Origin: Methanothrix sp.
GTDB lineage: Archaea > Halobacteriota > Methanosarcinia > Methanotrichales > Methanotrichaceae
NCBI GenBank assembly: GCA_028688175.1
Contig: JAQTYS010000151.1
Coordinates: forward strand, 1-6,577
Length of the DNA stretch: 6,577 nt
Direction: 5' to 3'
In this document: in pieces, positions 6,466-6,577 of the stretch
Layout of the letters: each line of letters opens with the position of its first letter
How positions within the stretch are numbered: the stretch's first letter is position 1
The notes under the pieces: generated by a model
Told to the model about the DNA's origin: nothing
What the model saw: only the letters and a program-made list of their open reading frames with translations
Databases searched by the model: none
Made by a program: the position numbers and the translations under genes

Positions 6466-6477
6466 GACTGTGCAGTC
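6466..6477. repeat. Short inverted repeat upstream of the candidate RuBisCO TATA element
   Basis: GACTG-TG-CAGTC is a 12-base inverted repeat with five-base arms, 21 bases upstream of the candidate TATA element. Its place would suit an activator or repressor site. The arms are short and the function is unknown. Confidence 0.22.
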
Positions 6478-6577
6478 ACAAAACCATCATGATCTGATTG
6501 AAACACAATTTTTTCGGTTCGGGGCCAACATCTTTATTATCGAAGAAAACCCGACAGACTGCCAAAAATATCAGGAG

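Larger units (their letters stand above)
6317..6577. other. Non-coding region upstream of the RuBisCO gene
   Basis: No coding sequence is supported in this 261-base stretch on either strand. It holds the RuBisCO ribosome-binding site (GGAG at 6327-6324), the candidate TATA element and the two small palindromes described separately. AT-rich runs lie near 6508-6516 and 6531-6540. The last bases of the window read CAGGAG on the plus strand, which could be the ribosome-binding site of a divergent gene starting just outside, but this cannot be confirmed. Confidence 0.6.

Overview
The window carries a compact archaeal energy locus, all on the minus strand, so it reads from the right edge to the left. 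It holds a form III-like (archaeal) ribulose-1,5-bisphosphate carboxylase/oxygenase gene. Downstream of it lie the first seven genes of an A-type (A1AO) ATP synthase operon in the order H-I-K-E-C-F-A, and the catalytic A gene is cut by the left edge. The subunit order, a two-helix c subunit, an archaeal TATA box and a form III RuBisCO together point to a methanogenic euryarchaeon. A Methanosarcinales/Methanothrix-like lineage is my best guess from operon order and the RuBisCO, but I could not test it by alignment.

Layout, right to left. Positions 6577-6317 are a 261-base non-coding leader with a possible TATA element and two short palindromes. Positions 6316-5153 are the RuBisCO gene. Positions 5152-4998 are an intergenic stretch with a clear BRE/TATA promoter for the ATPase operon. 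Then follow ahaH (4997-4671), ahaI (4678-2636), a 67-base AT-rich gap with possible hairpins and the strongest Shine-Dalgarno of the locus, ahaK (2568-2302), a 30-base gap, ahaE (2271-1723), ahaC (1717-668), ahaF (666-367) and ahaA (376 to beyond base 1). The junctions H/I, E/C, C/F and F/A overlap or nearly touch, so translation is probably coupled there. The only real gaps flank the c-subunit gene, whose product is needed in many copies.

Function. AhaH and AhaE form the peripheral stalks, AhaI is the membrane stator with the ion half-channels, AhaK forms the rotor ring, and AhaC and AhaF are the central stalk. AhaA, with AhaB and AhaD presumably beyond the left edge, makes the catalytic head. 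The RuBisCO is an independent metabolic gene, probably for nucleotide salvage or a reductive hexulose-phosphate type pathway; the window contains no partner gene to decide between them.

I see no unknown multigene system, mobile element, CRISPR array, tRNA or rRNA. The points most worth a second look are the unusually short RuBisCO with a complete catalytic residue set, and the second carboxylate in the first helix of the c subunit. Next come the structured gap before ahaK and the palindromes upstream of the RuBisCO gene.
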